64,000 nt of DNA from Macrophomina tecta (taxonomy: Eukaryota > Ascomycota > Dothideomycetes > Botryosphaeriales > Botryosphaeriaceae), in NCBI GenBank assembly GCA_024180945.1, contig JAKSGN010000002.1, forward strand, positions 2,790,001 to 2,854,000, given 5' to 3'. Of this stretch, positions 45,485 to 55,912 are shown piece by piece. Position 1 is the first letter of the stretch. Each line of letters opens with the position of its first letter. Both the position numbers and the translations under genes were made by a program. The notes below the pieces were generated by a model. It was not told where the DNA came from, ran no database searches, and worked only from the letters and a program-made list of their open reading frames with translations.

Positions 45485-46310
45485 CTTGTCTCCCCATGAT
45501 TCAATATCCGACCACTAGGTTCCTGCAGATGTGCGTAATACGGGGACCTGGGGTAAGCGTTGTGGAGAAGTATGGGGGAAGTGGACCTGCATATCTCGGT
45601 TGGAGATTGCCCGAGGATAGGACACCGCGTATTTCTCCGCAAGCCACCAATACTCATGCGCGGCCCAAGTACGGAGGCTAGGGCAACTGTCTCGGAGGGG
45701 ATTTTCCGGCTCCTTGGGCGTATTCGGGCCAGGTTTCGTATTTTCCGAACACATTGGTCATCCGCATCTACTCCATGCTTAATCAATCCGGTTTACCACC
45801 AGCTATCTTACGGGGTACATTGGACAATCGAAGGACATGCTGTTTTAAATGCGCTTGTTCTGCTGCCAAAGGGAGCCTGGATTTCAATCTCGGTAGATCT
45901 TTATGAAAGAGGACACCTCGCGGAGGGCTTTTACTTAGTAGCACGCTCAGCAACCACGTTGATTTGGAGAGCTTTGTGTATAAAAGAACGTGGGATTGAT
46001 TGCCAGAGGCCCAGTTTTACCTATTGAAGCAAGCGCTCGATCATCAGTACGAAACCCGTAAGACATCCTGTAAAACAGTCCGCTGAAAGGTGGCCGGGGT
46101 TTGACGCATTGACGGAGCCAGTCTACCCGAATTATGATCATCTCCGGCCCTCCGCAATCACCTTTGGCTGAATGTCCAAGCCAATACCTGCAAGCGACGT
46201 TGGCGAGGCTGATTTCAATAGCGACATGATCCCTGAACTAGAAGCATCTATTTCGTCGAGCTTATTTTCGAACCATTATCCTTGCATTGCCTACTTCCAG
46301 CAATGCCCCG
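45485..46310. other. Intergenic between the lyase and mutarotase genes
   Basis: Holds the lyase promoter and the 3' flank of the mutarotase gene. No gene is seen. Confidence 0.5.
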
Positions 46311-46753
46311 CTACTTCACGTAGAACACCTCCTCCGCAGCTTTCCACCACGGGCCAGCGGCGCTGCCCTTCGCCCCCGGAAGCGGACTCTCCTGCATACC
46401 GTCGGTCATGGCCCACCACTCCTGCACCTTCTTGTTGGCGGACATGCGCGCCATATCGGCATCCCAGTCCTCGCCAACCCACTTGAATGACGCAAAGAGC
46501 ATCGGGCGGGGCTCGTCGGTGAAGAAGATGGAGTCTTGCAGCCGTCAGTGCATCGAGTCCCTTGTTTTGCTGACGCAAATCTTTGAGCTTGTTTCTCCCG
46601 TAGCAACGACTTACAATCCACGATGTTTGAGTCTTTGATCTGCTCGAGCACTTCGGGCCACACGGCAGCGTGGCATTTTTTGTACTCCTCCAGGCACTCC
46701 GGCTTCAGGTACACAAATTGGCCAATGCGGCGCGGCTCTTTCGCGGACGACAT
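46311..46753 (-). CDS. rhaM: L-rhamnose mutarotase
   Basis: Exons 46753-46615 and 46534-46311 give 120 aa. The sequence follows the RhaM/DUF718 ferredoxin-like fold: GQFVYLKPECLEEYKKCHAAVWPEV carries the conserved His and WP, YSIFFTDEPRPMLFASFKW the central strands, and VQEWWAMTDGMQ the conserved Trp pair. It interconverts alpha- and beta-L-rhamnopyranose and speeds rhamnose catabolism in the cytosol; no signal peptide is present. Its position upstream of the rhamnogalacturonan lyase, on the same strand, ties both to pectin-derived rhamnose. The intron acceptor is GCAAG rather than CAG. Confidence 0.9.
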
Positions 46754-47233
46754 GATGAAATTGAGAGTATTTGGAAATGTGTGGTGGGCTGTGTGAATGA
46801 TGGGTGTGGCATCCTCAAGAGGAGGGGGGGCTCTTTAGCCCATGACCTTTTTTCGGCGGCTCGGCCAGACTACGTCCGAAATCGGGCTAGCTCTCCCCCG
46901 CTCCAACCGAAGCGTCATCCAGACACGCGATTACTCTCCAGAATTTCCATCCTCCTCATCATCGGGCTTGAAAACTATTGATTGGTTTTGCATAGCTAAG
47001 GTACATACCCTTCCTACCTACAGTTCCATCAACACGAATGCAGCTATCTACACAATCCATCAACACCATTAACAAACCCCCCATCACCATCCCCCATTAC
47101 CCCTTCATCACCCTCCCAATCATTACCTTCCCCCAACACTTCTCCTCCACCTCTATCCCACACAGTGTCCCCATTCAGGTCACTTTCTTTTTTTTTTCTT
47201 TTTTTTTTCCCCCAAAAACTAGAAAAAGGTCAA
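46754..47233. other. Intergenic, pyrimidine-rich
   Basis: Promoter region of the mutarotase gene and 3' flank of the CBM18 gene. CT/T-rich tracts at 47184-47212. No gene. Confidence 0.5.
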
Positions 47234-48448
47234 TCACCCCCTCCTCGGGAGATAGACCGTACTAACAGACGGAAAATCCGTGAGCATCGCGGGATCGTAC
47301 TCGCCGCCACAGCTGCCAAAGTCGGACTGGCAACCCCAGCCGCAGTACAGCGAGCTGTTCCCGCAGTACCCGAACTGCGAGCAGCACCTTCCAAACACCG
47401 CGTCGGCCTGCGGACACGACTCGAACGGGATGGGGCCGTGGCCCGTGCCGCAGTACGCGTCCACGCGCGTCGGCGCGTACGCGTCGGAGGACGTGGTTGT
47501 GGTCGAGCTCGTGGAGTCGTACTCATCCGAGGGAGTGGCCGTGGTCGCCGTGGAGTAGTAGTACTCTTCGGTTGTGGAGTAGTACTCGTCGGTCGTGGGG
47601 GAGAGGGTGTATTCGTCGGACGTGGAGGTCGTGTAGCCGTCGGACGTGGAGGTCGTGTAGCCGTAGGTTGTGGTGGTGGACGACGAGGAGTCGCAGGGTT
47701 CGGAAGTGGAAGATGAGTGATACTCGGGGGATGAGTAGGGAGGAGGCGAGGGACGGCCGGAGCTGGATGGTCGGGGGCCGGGAGGGTAGGGGCGGGAGGT
47801 GAAGGAGTACTCTGGGGCCGGGGGATAGTCGGAACTGCTGGGCTTAGGGTAGTCCGAGGATTCTGGGGACTCGGAGGGCACGGAGTATTCAGACGAGACG
47901 GGATATTCGGAGGAGACTGGATACTCAGAAGAGGGCGTCGTGGTCGGGTAAGATGACGACACGGGATAGGTTGGATGGGAACCAGGCGACTCGTTGGGGT
48001 TCTTCGCCGCATAACAGCGGTTACCAGGAGCAGCCACACTGTTGGACACCGGACTCAGAAGGATACAGTGGTTCGACTGTCTGCGGTCCCATAGGGCGAT
48101 GGTGCACTGATCTTCAAGTTGGCTGCAAAGAGCCATGCAATCCCCGTAATCGTCAATGGAATTGGCAATCTCAGTGATGGCGTAGGGTGAAAGTCCATTC
48201 GGTGTGTCGGACGTCTCGCAAGCAACTGTGAAGACCGTGTTGCCGATGGTGTAGTTGCCAGGCGGGTAGTCGAATGGGGGATTTGGGGCCAAGGCGTCAG
48301 ACGTCAAATTGAGGATAGAAAAAGTGGCCTCCTCTGCTGAGGTAGTTGCGGATACGCTTTCGGAAGACGGCACTGGGTCTTGGCCATAGCAGAGCTTGGC
48401 CAGCAGTAAGGCGCCCAATGATAGGCGGGTGGAAGCAAGACTTGACAT
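47234..48448 (-). CDS. Secreted chitin-binding (CBM18) protein with PAN-like domain
   Basis: Intronless, 404 aa. A signal peptide ends at ALLLAKLCYG. Residues ~60-140 contain six cysteines in a PAN/apple-like pattern (SIDDYGDCMALCSQLEDQCT; NHCILL). A ~190-residue Ser/Thr/Pro/Tyr-rich linker follows with tandem motifs (SSEYPV repeats, YTTSTSDG repeats) that are likely O-glycosylated. The C-terminal ~50 residues form a hevein-type CBM18 with eight cysteines (GRCCSQFGYCGNSSLYCGWG). It is probably a cell-wall or extracellular chitin binder that may shield or bind fungal chitin; the enzyme role is nil, since no catalytic domain is seen. TATA-like (TA)n at 48534-48546. Confidence 0.85.
   Translation of the reverse strand: MSSLASTRLSLGALLLAKLCYGQDPVPSSESVSATTSAEEATFSILNLTSDALAPNPPFDYPPGNYTIGNTVFTVACETSDTPNGLSPYAITEIANSIDDYGDCMALCSQLEDQCTIALWDRRQSNHCILLSPVSNSVAAPGNRCYAAKNPNESPGSHPTYPVSSSYPTTTPSSEYPVSSEYPVSSEYSVPSESPESSDYPKPSSSDYPPAPEYSFTSRPYPPGPRPSSSGRPSPPPYSSPEYHSSSTSEPCDSSSSTTTTYGYTTSTSDGYTTSTSDEYTLSPTTDEYYSTTEEYYYSTATTATPSDEYDSTSSTTTTSSDAYAPTRVDAYCGTGHGPIPFESCPQADAVFGRCCSQFGYCGNSSLYCGWGCQSDFGSCGGEYDPAMLTDFPSVSTVYLPRRG
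47615..47668. repeat. 24-bp tandem duplication in the linker of the CBM18 gene
   Basis: The unit GTCGGACGTGGAGGTCGTGTAG plus two bases occurs twice back to back and encodes the repeated YTTSTSDG block of the linker. Confidence 0.75.
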
Positions 48449-49014
48449 GGCTGCAAGGCTGTGTAGAGGCTGTGTGGTTTCGTGGATGCGGAGATGGTGC
48501 TGTGATGGACCATGATTGCGTGGTACAGCTCAGTATATATATATATGTTCTAAGACTTGACTTGAGGCAAGGAAAACCAAAACGGTTAAAAGGATTCCTT
48601 GCTTCGCTGTAACCCTGGACTACTCGAAGCTCTGAGAAAATGGGAACGCAGAGCCAAGGGTGATGGTCAAATGAGCTCTCATTCCAAACTACGAGCGGCT
48701 TCCTTAGTAGGGTTAGTGGACAGCTGCTGTACTTGATTGGCTAGAATTAAGCTTAACGTTACCAGGGCTATACACGCAATTTACGCGAGAAAGACACATT
48801 CTGATGAAGAGCCTGGGCAACTAAGAAACATGCGCAGCAGACGCCGCTAATGCGTGCAGAGGTTCCCACGGCGGAAAACCGGGTGTCAGCTATTACGCGC
48901 GCGATATGTTCCCGTTCAAAAACAATGATTAAAATTATTGATAGTAGCGAGAACTAGAAGCATTATGCAAACATGGAGATGCAATGTCGAAAAGTGGACC
49001 TTCCGCAGCAAAAG
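48449..49014. other. Promoter of the CBM18 gene and intergenic sequence
   Basis: No gene. The (TA)n stretch is listed separately. The rest is moderately AT-rich. Confidence 0.5.
48534..48546 (-). promoter_or_regulatory. TATA-like (TA)n of the CBM18 gene
   Basis: A 13-base TA repeat lies about 86 bases before the start codon of the minus-strand CBM18 gene. Confidence 0.5.
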
Positions 49015-50290
49015 TTATTCAAGCTGCTGCTGGCGTGCCACCCTGCAGATCGACGGCTTGCTATTGCCTATACTCATGTAAGGTCCTACTATTGTCGCTT
49101 CCTGATATTGGCCGATCTGGTAGGATCCACCGATGGGCTCGAAATCCTCATGAGCTCTGTTTCGTTTCGGGATTTGCTTTTGAGCCTTCTTTGCTTCTCT
49201 CCTTTCTTTCCTGGCCGCTTTCTTTTCCTTGCCCGAGAGCTTGGGAAATTCATTGCCGCCGCCGAGAAGGATGCGACTTGGGTGAAAAATAGTAAGAAAA
49301 AAAAATATGACGATCATCATTGGAAGGCTTTGAGCGCATAAGAGTATGCCTCGTGGTATGGAATGGGGTTCGAGGGATTGACACCGCCAGCATACTCGCA
49401 GATACGGAGGATGATGCGGGCCTAATAATAGTGCACGTGCGTAGAGGTTTACGCAAATGGTCAGGGTAGGTCGTTACGATGACGTCGACAAGAGCACCGT
49501 AAAGTCCAAGAGAAGCAGACGCCAGTTGCATCGGCAATTGGTCAGACCAGATGCATCCAATCGTGCAGGGCAGCGGTGGAAAACCACCATTGACCTGACA
49601 CAGAACGAAATGAAAGCCTCCCGCAGCCTCATTCTCTCCATGTACACATCTACTCGATCTTGATCGAGTTGGCGGGTGGGCTTGGACTCGCCATCGAGCC
49701 TTCGGTGGTCTGTACCAACAAAGCAGCGACGTCTGCCCAGACAAAGTCCTTGGTCAGTAACACAGCTTTGATGTGCCAGGCTGTGTGGTCCGATAGGACG
49801 TAGTGGGTCATGCGGCTAAAGCCACGTACACAAAGGCGTTAGTCCGCAGCTGGGCCAGCAGGCAGAGTAGTGTATGTGCAATTGCGTATCCGATGTTCTG
49901 CTGATCATGGGATTCGATAGCGTGGAGGACGAAAGCGATAAGCTCCCAGGAAGCCCCCGTTATGATGCGCCAGCAGCACCGCTAAGATATAAGTGTGTTA
50001 TTCGAGAAGCTTGGCTGGTAAGCTTGGCTCAAGGCTTGACCTACCTTCTTGAACATATGCCAGAACGGTGTGAACAACCGTCATCCTTACAAAAAGATCA
50101 GAGATCGACACAACAGGTGAAAGCTCCGGGTTGAAGCTGTAATATGAATTGCGAGCGCTCAGACGAACGTAGCCGTATTTGCCCGGTGCCGCCGTTGTGT
50201 AGCTGGGGTCGGAGGCGGCAGAGGTTGCCGAAGCTGTTTCTGCTGTGGTAGCAGTTGCCGTTATGGTGCAGACTACGTGTAATACAGTAA
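49015..50290 (-). pseudogene. Frameshifted RTA1-like membrane protein gene
   Basis: Fragments in several minus-strand frames retrace a seven-helix RTA1 family protein in order: APGKYGYVRLSARNSYYSF and LFVRMTVVHTVLAYV (50220-50060), ASWELIAFVLHAIESHDQQN and IGYAIAHTLLCLLAQL (~49960-49840), RMTHYVLSDHTAWHIKAVLL and TKDFVWADVAALLVQ (~49815-49700), REAFISFCVRSMVVFHR (~49600), then ICEYAGGVNPSNPIPYHEAY with a Lys-rich tail ending at 49015. A single base appears lost near 49812-49816 (frame moves from VYVALA to RMTHY), and a stop at 49650-49652 interrupts SIKI before another frame continues. A plausible intron precedes RIILRICEYAGG. No in-frame start codon is evident. RTA1 proteins are linked to lipid translocation and drug resistance; this copy is almost certainly inactive unless the sequence has errors. 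Confidence 0.7.
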
Positions 50291-51205
50291 ATCTGGGTTT
50301 CTTCTGATGCTTTGGATCCGATGAGAAGCCGCCATTATTTGGGAGCCTGCGAAATAAGGGGTTCAACCTTCACCCCAAATAACACCCCAAAAGACCGTCT
50401 CGCTAATCATAGACACATTGCGCCGCAAAAAGTCGTCAAGGTCGTGGCGACTCAGATGCATGCGTTGACAACATAGCCCTTGGTGGCGTGGTCGAGCTTG
50501 CTACAGCTCTGACCGGAAAATGTAGGGGGCTGTAGTGGTGGTACCTGGCACGCTTGGGTGCAGGGCCGTTACAAGCTCCAAAGGTTAAGGATGAGTTCGC
50601 AGGATGGATGGATTTGCACCCTTGCTTGTATCTCAATTTTTGTGGCGGCTCTGGCGAAGGAGAGACGATGCCGTCGGGGCGCAGTCAACAGCCGCTGGGA
50701 ACACTGCCTCGCTCAGAAACTGCTGCCTACCGTAATGCTAGCAGGACGTGCACTGGTCGACCTTAGAACACTTCAAGAGCTGCCATGATTGGCTCTCCGT
50801 CCAACTTACCAGTTACAGACTCATCTTCTCTTCAGGGTTCGGTCTCTGAGTCTCGAATGGGCATACTCTTGCTTTTTCTCCAGAGCAACTCCTTGCGTCT
50901 CGGGAATCTTCAAACTTCCGTAAATTTCCTCTCGCACGTCAGGAATGTAGCATGAAGACCACATGATCGCGACGGCAGCTGGAATGGAGAGCATATATCC
51001 CACGTGTCTTCGCGCACCTTCGAGGCTTGACTGGCTGCAGCAGCAAATGTCGATTCGGCAACCACCAGAATGTTTTTCACAAGGATGAAATGCAAGGTCC
51101 TGTTCAGAACCCATCTGTTTCACCATCGCTCGCTTAAACAGCCTCATCCTTACTTTTTATTATTGTACACTAAAGAAGTCGCATAAAAAGGGGCAAAGTG
51201 CGCGC
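50291..51205. other. Intergenic
   Basis: No supportable gene. A 108-codon minus frame at 50821-51147 has no reliable match. Confidence 0.45.
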
Positions 51206-52244
51206 TCAGTTCTTCGACCACGCCATCCTCCTCTCCGCGAAACCCCTCGTCTTCCCGACGGCCCTCTTCAGCTTCTTGCCCATCATGCTCAACGACGTCG
51301 CGTAGTCGTCAGTACCACCATTGGGATCCGCATCGGTTGCAGTGCAGGTAGGCCCGCTCTTGCCATCGCCGTGCTCGCCATCGACCTGTGCGAACTCGCG
51401 CTTATCCGACGCCTGCAGCATGTTCTGGGCAGCGTCCTCAAACCAGCCATTGATAAAGTCGCCGTGCATGCTGTACGACGGGCCGGACGCGAGCTCAAGC
51501 GGAGGCGGACCGCTCCAGCCATCCGGCAAGATCTTGCGCAGGTCGTAGCGGATGGAGAAGCGCAGGCGCGGGATGCGGTTGTAGCCGTCCGGGCAGTAGT
51601 TGTCGGTGCCGAAGGAGCCGGAGCTGTAGGTGCTGTTGAGCGAGGCCGGGTCGACGCAGTCGTGGAAGCGGAAGATGGTCTGCAGGTGCGTCGAGCACGT
51701 CTTGGTCGGGAAGGCGGCCGCGTCCTTGTCCTCGCCGTCGTCGCCCTCGCAGAACCACGAGAGGCCTGTGTTCTTGTCGTCGAGCTCCGCTTGGGAAGTG
51801 GCGCTAGATATGCCGGCGATGACGGCAAAGTCCTGCGGGATGGGGGCGTCGGCGTAGCCGATGTTTTCGTAGTAGGTTGAGAAGCGCATCGGCTCGATCT
51901 CGGTGTAGGTGTCTCCATCGACGCGGTAGAGAGTAGGGACCCCTGCGCATCGGTCAGAGTTGTTCTGGAGTTAGGGGAAACTGGCACTCACAGTAGACAG
52001 ACAGGTCATTGGGGTTCTCGCCGGAGGCACATCCCTTCTGAAGCTCAGCAGACGTGGGCTTGTCTTTGGTGATGGCGTCGGAGCCGAAGAAAGAGTGCAT
52101 GTGAGACTTGTATTCGCCAGGAACAACCAGTGCATCGATATTCTTTTTCATAAACTGCTCATGGGTGACAACAGTGTAGGCATTGGCAGCACCCACTGCC
52201 GAAAGAATGGAAATCGTAATGCCCAGCATTTCAGTAAACTGCAA
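51206..52244 (-). CDS. Secreted DUF1996 protein
   Basis: Exons 52244-51992 and 51942-51206 give 329 aa. A signal peptide (ITISILSAVGAANA) is followed by the DUF1996 domain, recognised by PGEYKSHMHSFFGSDAI, SVYWVPTLYR and HLQTIFRFHDCVDP, then YSMHGDFINGWFEDAAQNML near the end. These are fungal secreted proteins, sometimes carrying a WSC domain; here none is present and the C-terminus is a short basic tail (KKLKRAVGKTRGF). Biochemical role unknown; extracellular or wall-associated by inference. TATA-like box at 52334-52340. Confidence 0.88.
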
Positions 52245-53067
52245 CGAATGAAGAAGAGCGAAAGAAGAACTGAAAGACGGAATAGTGATTGACGAAGCGC
52301 GCTGTCAGAACTAGCAATTGACGCCTCGCCACTGTTTATACTGAGCACATTGGGGGGAACAGCCGATCTCCCGAAGCTAGGCGATCTCTTGGCGTTGTTT
52401 GGTGTTCACCGGGGCGTTGTTTCAACCGAGACAGTCCGGGGGTGTAGCGAATACAGCAGAACGCTGCCAAGAGCGCAATTTGAGCGTAGGCGTTTGGAGT
52501 ATTCGAGGAGGCTGCCCCTATCGAGTAAGTGCTGGGAATCTGTGCCCAATCAAAGAAGCTGCTTCTTCAAAAAAAAGCTAGCTCCCGCCGATGGGGGAAT
52601 TTCAGGATACGATGGGCCCGCAGACCGCGGCCAACGCCAATGTCCTGGGGCTGCTTGCCGCCGCTGTTGTCAGCGTTGGAAGCGCCCGAACTATTGACGG
52701 AAACCTAATGGCGTTGCGTCATCTATCTCAGAACACTCCCTCATGCTATGCAGCGCACACGCAAACGATGGCCGATGTCATTTGGAAACTGAGCTCTAGA
52801 GACGCATCATGGAAGACGAAATTGGAGAAATGCAGAGATCAACAAAGTAGCATGCAGATCGTTTTGGAAGTTAAGGAGAGGCGTGAACGGCGCAGCAGGA
52901 AGCCGTTTCAGAATGCAACGGGGACCCACGCCCACGCGGAACGCCGGCATCACACTCGCAAGTATCCAAGCGGCCTCCACTTTGCGGGTAAGCGGCTGAA
53001 CATCAAAGGGGATATAGCGCAGAACGGAGAAAAAGCAAATTTTGACCCTGCCTCTGTGAACGCCGCA
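52245..53067. other. Intergenic, possible missing 3' part of the regulator
   Basis: The first 200 bases are the DUF1996 promoter. The remainder shows no continuation of the minus-strand regulator whose frame stops at 53068. The plus frame 52591-53247 (218 codons) has no motifs and overlaps the regulator exon, so it is not called. Confidence 0.45.
52334..52340 (-). promoter_or_regulatory. TATA-like box of the DUF1996 gene
   Basis: On the minus strand it reads TATAAAC, about 90 bases before the start codon. Confidence 0.5.
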
Positions 53068-54533
53068 TCAATGGTCCATCTTATCCAAAGCCTGCAGATC
53101 ACCACTCTTCGCGAACAGGGTCAGGAGCGACGCCCCTTCCACCCCGCCCACTTCAGCCCAGAAACTCGGAGACTCAGTTTGCTGCATCGCCAGATGGTAG
53201 CAGTTGTCGAGAAGAGCATTATCCGTCAGCCGGCCTCCGCTCCGTAGACGCATACCGATTGCCATCGTCATGAAAACATAGAAGCGAGCCATTCGTAGCG
53301 AGTAAGGCGTTATTAGGATTTCGACAAGACTTGGGTCCTGACTTTGCAGATGCTCCCCGGAAAGGTCGTAGACGAGGTCGAGACATGTCTGGTAAAACCT
53401 ATGGTCAATCGGCCGCTGGCCCTCTGGTACTTTGTCGAAGAATATGTCCGACAGCGTCTCAGCTTCGAACTTTGTTGGCATCTTCGGGGTGATTGTCCCT
53501 ATTGGCGTCGTGGCATGCGGGGTTGCCGAATTTTGAGAACCCCTTGACTGAGGCCGGAAAGAGTCTGAGAATACGCTCGGAGACGGAGGCTCGTCCTCGA
53601 AGGGCGAAAACTGAAGACTGATCGAGTTGAAATCGTTGTCGAGGCCGAGCGAAGAGATGGACGAACGTCTGGAAAACGATGGCTTGCCGTGATCGGGCGG
53701 GCTGAGATACCCCTCGTTTCCTTCACCGTGAGAAAAGTGCTCCCACGGCGAACGCTGGCAGGCTGATACGGGGGGCGAGGCCGTGGCTCCGACCATGGGA
53801 GGCGCCAGAGCGGATCCCATTACAGGGGTAGTGATTGAGTAAGGCTCTGGCGTTGAACATCGAGAGTTCGCCGATAGTAAGGAAGGGGCAGGGGACAACA
53901 TTGTTGGAGATGGGCCTCCACACTCCGAGATTTCAATGGTGGGGATATCGCGCTGAGCTGAGCTCTCTGCGCCAACTGCATCTCCAGTGCTCGGAAAATC
54001 AAAAGAGAAGGAACGCTGGGGAAGACCAAAACTAGTGTCCACATGCAATGAAGGAGGGGCAGGCCGTGGTGTTGACGGACTCGAATTCCACAAGTCCTCT
54101 CTCCAGGCAGGGGATCCAGCAACGGATTGAGAATCGCCCATTTCAGCCAGCTGAGCCTCCAGGAACTGGATACGGCTGGCCAGGGCCCGGTGAGCTCCCC
54201 TGCACGGTGTTCATCAGTTGTCAAACTCGCTGGACGTAGAAGCGAAAGAACTTACAGGCCCATCCGGTCTTTCAGTTTTGGTGGGCGGACGCAAGCCACG
54301 CAAAAGCGAATGCACGTGGAGCAGGGGCCAGCCTCTCCATCGCAGCGGATCTTCCTGCGCCTGCATCTCTCGCAGGCGTTCGATACAGACTTGCCGCGAG
54401 GACGCCACCGGTGCGATGATGACGGCGAAGGCGTCTCACCTATCGTGGCGCGCCGCTCGAGGGGGCGAGGCACCTCAGCACTGCCCGGCCCGTCGGTTTT
54501 CTGCTGCGTCGAGGAACTCATGGGTGCTCGCAT
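53068..54533 (-). CDS. Zn2Cys6 transcription factor, short C-terminus
   Basis: Exons 54533-54256 and 54199-53068 give 469 aa. The zinc cluster is ACERCRRRKIRCDGEAGPCS followed by TCIRFCVAC, with C-X2-C-X6-C twice. A short linker and helix (HRALASRIQFLEAQLAE) follow, then a Ser/Pro-rich region and the start of a fungal regulator domain (IDHRFYQTCLDLVYDLSGEH; RMARFYVFMTMAIGMRLRSG). The protein ends abruptly at LLTLFAKSGDLQALDKMDH, where homologous domains normally continue with further helices. A GT occurs at AAGAGTG/GTGATC, so a downstream exon is conceivable, but none is visible. The start could also be the ATG at 54521. Target genes unknown. Confidence 0.7.
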
Positions 54534-55912
54534 GGCACAGCTGACATCGGTCACGGATGATTAATGCGGCGGCGGGCTGGAGAGAGTCTCAGCGTGGCCA
54601 ACAGTCCTGTGACGTCGCCCCCCATTCAGCCTCGATCAAGTGCGTCGCGTGTGTCGCAACCCGCAACTGCGCCACGGTTGAGGCGGTGGCACCGGGGTAC
54701 CGCGTGGTCGAATGGGCGATGGTGGAGTGCGATGTCCAGCGGAGGTTGGTGCAGGGGCGCCCGATCGCACTGAGCGTTTCCCGGTAGGCAGCAGGAAAAA
54801 AGAAGAGAATGCCACTGGGCGTGCCGCTGCTTGCCTCGCTGCCTCAGTCCCAAAACCTGAGGGTGCTGGTGCCATAAGATAGAAGAGCCGCCAAGAGCAA
54901 TGCCACACTCCGCCCAGCCGCCTCGACCCCTCTTAGCTTGCTCTTGTCTGCCAACGAGAAGCCACCGACTTCTGCTGGGCGGGAAATTGCCAGTGAGACA
55001 TGGGAAATAAAAACGGCTGGCGCTGCGTCGACGCTGCTACAGGCCAGGCCTCCAACGGCGACGAAGCTGCGCCCGCGGAGGCGAATCGTTTGGCGGCGGA
55101 GAGAGCGAGCCCAGCAGTCTTCAGCGTGGCTCAACGCGCTTCCCGGGCCAGAGGCGGATTAGCCGCGCATGCATGTGCCATGGCCGTCCCGCGCTCGGCA
55201 CGTGGGATCGAGGTGGGGGATGGAGGGGAAGGCAGGAGGGGTGGTGCCGATGATGTCGGTGGGCTGTTGAGGTCTGCGTAGGGGCGTTGTCTGTCGGACT
55301 GGTTGAAGGGCCAACCCCGCAAGAGCCCCCGGACGTCATTCACTTTAACCAAGGCAGGCCAGTGTTAATCACGCAGCCAGCCAGCCAAAGACGACTCGCG
55401 ATCGCTGTCCGCCTAGCGCCCCGGGATGGCTGGCCTGTGTCGTGACTCGGCGGCCGCAGTTGCGCCTGGCCTTGCGGCTCTCTCTCCCTCGCAGCGCGGA
55501 GCTCAGCCACGCCAAGAAGGCACACTTCGCGGATGAACAGAGAAACTGCCTTGTTTCTGGAAGCCCGCCGCGGACTGAAACCGAGAAGGTCGGAAGTGAT
55601 CTGGCGGCAGCCGACGCCCGCCTCTTCTTTCCTGCCGCGCGGGGCGGAGGCCGGCCATGCTCAGGCCTGCACGCGCGGGCTTGGCCTCCGCCCTTGGCAC
55701 CACCGCTGGCACTCACTGGCGAGTTGGCGCCATGGCTGCTGTTGCGCGCTTTGTCGCGACGGCCCTGAGGTCCGCTGAGGCTCGTTATTGGGGCGAGCAC
55801 AGCCCCGTCTGTCAGGTCGTAAAATACCCACCCAGATCCGGCTTGTTGGACGCCGGCAGATCTGGCACCACGCGCCACCACACCCTGGGTTGATGCAGTA
55901 TCAGCATCCACC
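54534..55912. other. GC-rich shared upstream region
   Basis: About 1.4 kb between the divergent regulator (minus) and Ca2+-ATPase (plus) genes. Many long open frames exist because the DNA is GC-rich (for example the 285-codon minus frame 55369-56226), but none has motifs. Confidence 0.5.

Noticed and set aside
50821..51147. Possible end of an MFS sugar transporter (IPETQGVALE)
   Set aside because: The resemblance to the 'PETKGxTLEE' motif is short and the preceding sequence has no transmembrane helices of that family.
52591..53247. 218-codon plus-strand open frame
   Set aside because: No domain or signal peptide, and its 3' part is antisense to the Zn2Cys6 regulator exon.
24660..54715. 14-base match GCGTGGTCGAATGG at about 24658 and 54702
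   Set aside because: A match this short is expected by chance in 64 kb, and the flanks do not align; the tRNA B-box resemblance is also imperfect.
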